This document shows, piece after piece, positions 23,475 to 25,039 of a DNA stretch of 25,039 nucleotides. Location: contig DATGKD010000110.1 in NCBI GenBank assembly GCA_035294855.1, forward strand, positions 1 through 25,039. The letters run 5' to 3'. Source of the stretch: DATGKD01 sp035294855. GTDB taxonomy: Bacteria; Actinomycetota; Acidimicrobiia; Acidimicrobiales; UBA8190. Below the pieces are notes generated by a model, which saw only the letters and a program-made list of their open reading frames with translations, had not been told where the DNA came from and made no database searches. How positions within the stretch are numbered: position 1 is the stretch's first letter; every line of letters begins with the position of its first letter. Both the position numbers and the translations under genes were made by a program.

Positions 23475-24398
23475 ATGACGGCCATGGCCGCGCCCGACGA
23501 GACCGAGGTTCTGTCCTGGTTCGAGAGCCTGTCCAACTGGGGGCGGTGGGGACCTGACGACGAGCTCGGCACACTCAACCTCGTCACGCCGCAGGTGACC
23601 CGGCGCGCCGCGGGCACGGTGACCGAGGGACTCACGGTGTCCTGCGCGTGGGACGTCCCCACCGGTGCACACGGCCTGGCGCGGGAGATCACCGCCGTCC
23701 CCATCGCCCCGGGGGCGCGGCTCGGTTTCTCGACCGAGCAGATCACGGCGCTGACCGTCCACGGCTACACGGCGACCCACCTCGACGCCCTGTGCCACAT
23801 CTTCTGGGACGGGAAGATGTACAACGACCGGCCGGCCGAGCTGGTCTCGAACGACGGCGCGGGTGCGCTCCCCATCACCGTGGCCAAGAGCGGCATCGTC
23901 ACCCGCGGCGTGCTGCTCGATGTCTGCGGTGCGCGCGGAGTGGACTGGCTCGAGCCGGGCCAGGGTGTCATGCCCGAGGACCTGGAAGCCGCCGAGATCC
24001 GCCAGGGCGTTCGAGTGGAACCGGGCGACGCCGTGCTGCTGCGCACCGGCTTCGGGCGCTATCGCCACCAGAGCGGGGATCGAGTGGTGACCGAACCGGG
24101 GTCACGCCAACCCGGGTGGCACGCCGGCACCCTGCCGTGGCTGCGCGAGCGTGATGTGGCGCTCATCGGCTGCGACACGGCCAACGACGTCATGCCGGCG
24201 GGGTACCGGCAGATGGCGCTGCCCGTCCACATCATCGGGCTCGTCGCCATGGGCCTGTGGCTCGTCGACAACTGCGACCTCGAGGCGCTCGCCTCGACGG
24301 CCGAACGCCTGACGCGCTGGGAGTTCCAGCTCGCCGTCTGCCCGCTCGCGCTTTCGGGGCTGACCTCGAGCCTCGTCAACCCGATCGCGACGTTCTGA
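23475..24398 (+). CDS. Cyclase family protein (kynurenine formamidase-like hydrolase)
   Basis: A 307-residue protein of the metal-dependent cyclase/formamidase family. The hallmark is HGYTATHLDALCH at residues 96-108, giving the metal ligands His102, Asp104 and His108 of the HxxTHxDxxxH pattern. Other family blocks are WGRWGPDDELGTLNLVTP at the N-terminus, GDAVLLRTGFGR, and ALIGCDTANDVMP. Family members hydrolyse N-formylkynurenine or cyclic amides and esters; this subgroup (long form with DELGTLN) is common in soil actinobacteria and its substrate is unassigned. Starts at 23475 and 23484 are both possible, with no ribosome site. It is divergent from the PhyH oxygenase. Confidence 0.88.
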   Translation: MTAMAAPDETEVLSWFESLSNWGRWGPDDELGTLNLVTPQVTRRAAGTVTEGLTVSCAWDVPTGAHGLAREITAVPIAPGARLGFSTEQITALTVHGYTATHLDALCHIFWDGKMYNDRPAELVSNDGAGALPITVAKSGIVTRGVLLDVCGARGVDWLEPGQGVMPEDLEAAEIRQGVRVEPGDAVLLRTGFGRYRHQSGDRVVTEPGSRQPGWHAGTLPWLRERDVALIGCDTANDVMPAGYRQMALPVHIIGLVAMGLWLVDNCDLEALASTAERLTRWEFQLAVCPLALSGLTSSLVNPIATF

Positions 24399-24410
24399 CG
24401 GCCTGCCCGC

Positions 24411-24430
24411 CCGGCGGCGATCGCCGTCGG
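24411..24430 (+). terminator. Hairpin after the cyclase gene
   Basis: A 20-base near-perfect palindrome centred on CGGCGATCGCCG (24415-24426), with one G-T pair, 12 bases after the stop. It lacks a T-tract. Confidence 0.4.
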
Positions 24431-24513
24431 GACTTGACGATCCGTTGGGGCCTGGCCGCCCCCGCTCGGTCTCGGCGGGTGCCAAAATGATTCGGGCGGC
24501 CGAGGGGGGCGCA

Positions 24514-24741
24514 GTGTCGAGCGTGCTTGCCGGGGTCTGTCCGGAGTGCGGCACATGGACAGCCATGTTCCGAGCGCACCACGGTGTCTGTCCGTACTGC
24601 TACTACACGCGCTCAGCGCCCGAGGATTGCTCGTCAGCGGATTCCCCGGGGATGGCGGCTGCACCGGTCAGACGGCCTCCGCCCGTCCGGTCGTGGCGAG
24701 CAGCGCGCGGCCGGGTGCACATCCTGCCGGGTTGGGTCTGA
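24514..24741 (+). CDS. Small zinc-ribbon-like protein
   Basis: A candidate 75-residue protein. It contains CPECG and CPYC, two Cys-x2-Cys knuckles separated by 14 residues, the arrangement of a rubredoxin-like or zinc-ribbon metal site. The rest is Pro/Arg/Ala-rich and unordered. The GTG at 24514 has GAGGGG about seven bases upstream; an in-frame ATG at 24487 would add nine residues. No relatives recognised. It is the only small frame in the 450-base gap between the cyclase and pyrophosphatase genes that carries a motif; the rest of that gap shows only short direct repeats near 24801-24826. Confidence 0.5.
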   Translation: MSSVLAGVCPECGTWTAMFRAHHGVCPYCYYTRSAPEDCSSADSPGMAAAPVRRPPPVRSWRAARGRVHILPGWV

Positions 24742-24800
24742 TGCAATGCTCCCGAGGCGAGGCTGACCAATCGGGCCCGAGGGACACGAGCATGAAGAGA

Positions 24801-24826
24801 CGGGCCTGACGAGCCGGGCCTGACGA
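24801..24826 (+). repeat. 12-base direct repeat upstream of pyrophosphatase
   Basis: CGGGCCTGACGA occurs at 24801-24812 and again at 24815-24826, just upstream of a possible -10 TAGGAT (24838-24843). It may be a regulator site or a chance duplication. Confidence 0.55.
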
Positions 24827-24837
24827 TCGGCGGCTCG

Positions 24838-24843
24838 TAGGAT
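24838..24843 (+). promoter_or_regulatory. Possible -10 element of ppa, leaderless
   Basis: TAGGAT followed by seven bases and the GTG at 24851. No ribosome site is present. Confidence 0.45.
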
Positions 24844-24850
24844 CCGGTTG

Positions 24851-25039
24851 GTGGAGTTCGAGGTCGTCGTCGAGATCCCGAAGGGGCAGCGCAACAAGTA
24901 CGAGATGGACCACGAGACCGGTCGGATCTACCTCGACCGCCTGCTCTTCACCTCGACCCGCTATCCCGCCGACTACGGCTTCATCGACGGGACCTTGGCG
25001 CTCGACGGCGACCCGCTCGACGCCCTCGTGCTCGTGGAG
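24851..25039 (+). CDS. ppa: Inorganic pyrophosphatase, family I, 3' partial
   Basis: The first 63 residues of a soluble family I pyrophosphatase, which hydrolyses PPi to two phosphates with Mg2+ and drives biosynthesis. Recognisable parts are VVVEIPKGQRNKYEMD at the N-terminus, the active-site RLLFTSTRYPADYGFI with the Tyr and catalytic-site residues, and the start of the metal signature DGDPLDALV, where the Asp residues bind Mg2+. The gene runs off the right edge. The start is GTG at 24851, with a TTG immediately before it as an alternative. A -10-like TAGGAT seven bases upstream suggests a leaderless transcript. Confidence 0.95.
   Translation, partial: MEFEVVVEIPKGQRNKYEMDHETGRIYLDRLLFTSTRYPADYGFIDGTLALDGDPLDALVLVE

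Overview
The window is GC-rich chromosomal DNA from an actinobacterium. An uncultured member of the Acidimicrobiia fits best. The reasons are two different F420-type luciferase-like (LLM) oxidoreductases, a secreted protein with 42-residue GYWLVxSDGG-type repeats (a style I associate with Acidimicrobiia), a DrrA-type ABC ATPase with a PadR regulator, dense GTG starts, and several genes whose start codon lies about where transcription should begin (probable leaderless mRNAs). No rRNA, tRNA, insertion sequence, prophage or CRISPR array was seen.

Layout. 1-3414: two related amidohydrolase-family-2 enzymes face each other; the second is in a minus-strand operon with a short-chain dehydrogenase. 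3415-3760 is a 346-base divergent regulatory region. 3761-6406: two stand-alone cyclic-nucleotide-binding-domain proteins followed by glutamate decarboxylase; the gap before the decarboxylase carries a hairpin and two perfect 14-base palindromes beside a possible promoter. 6550-7875: secreted NlpC/P60-like protein with six repeats. 7930-10527: LLM oxidoreductase and acyl-CoA ligase. 10740-12485: surface protein with seven 40-residue Cys-pair repeats, a Pro/Thr/Ser stalk and a membrane anchor. 12620-13909: DUF445 membrane protein. 13943-15163 (minus): glutaredoxin-thioredoxin reductase fusion. 15258-18025: GH29 alpha-L-fucosidase, IolB isomerase, then two small unknown proteins, the first ending in Gly-Gly and the second with a single cysteine. 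18026-18156 is a minisatellite between convergent genes. 18157-18774 (minus): sulfotransferase; 18848-19732: second LLM enzyme. 19803-22440 (minus): PadR regulator, ABC ATPase and ABC-2 permease, probably one exporter operon. 22484-23374 (minus): phytanoyl-CoA dioxygenase-like enzyme, divergent from a cyclase-family hydrolase (23475-24398). The window ends with a small zinc-ribbon-like ORF and the start of inorganic pyrophosphatase.

How they fit together. The region is a set of short catabolic and redox operons rather than one pathway. The best candidates for undescribed biology are the Gly-Gly-tailed small protein with its single-cysteine partner (17228-18025), the cNMP-sensor/glutamate decarboxylase cluster with its palindromic upstream region, and the PadR promoter, whose operator-like palindrome fills the -35/-10 spacer of a probable leaderless transcript. 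All functional statements come from reading the sequence and remembered family motifs; nothing was searched.
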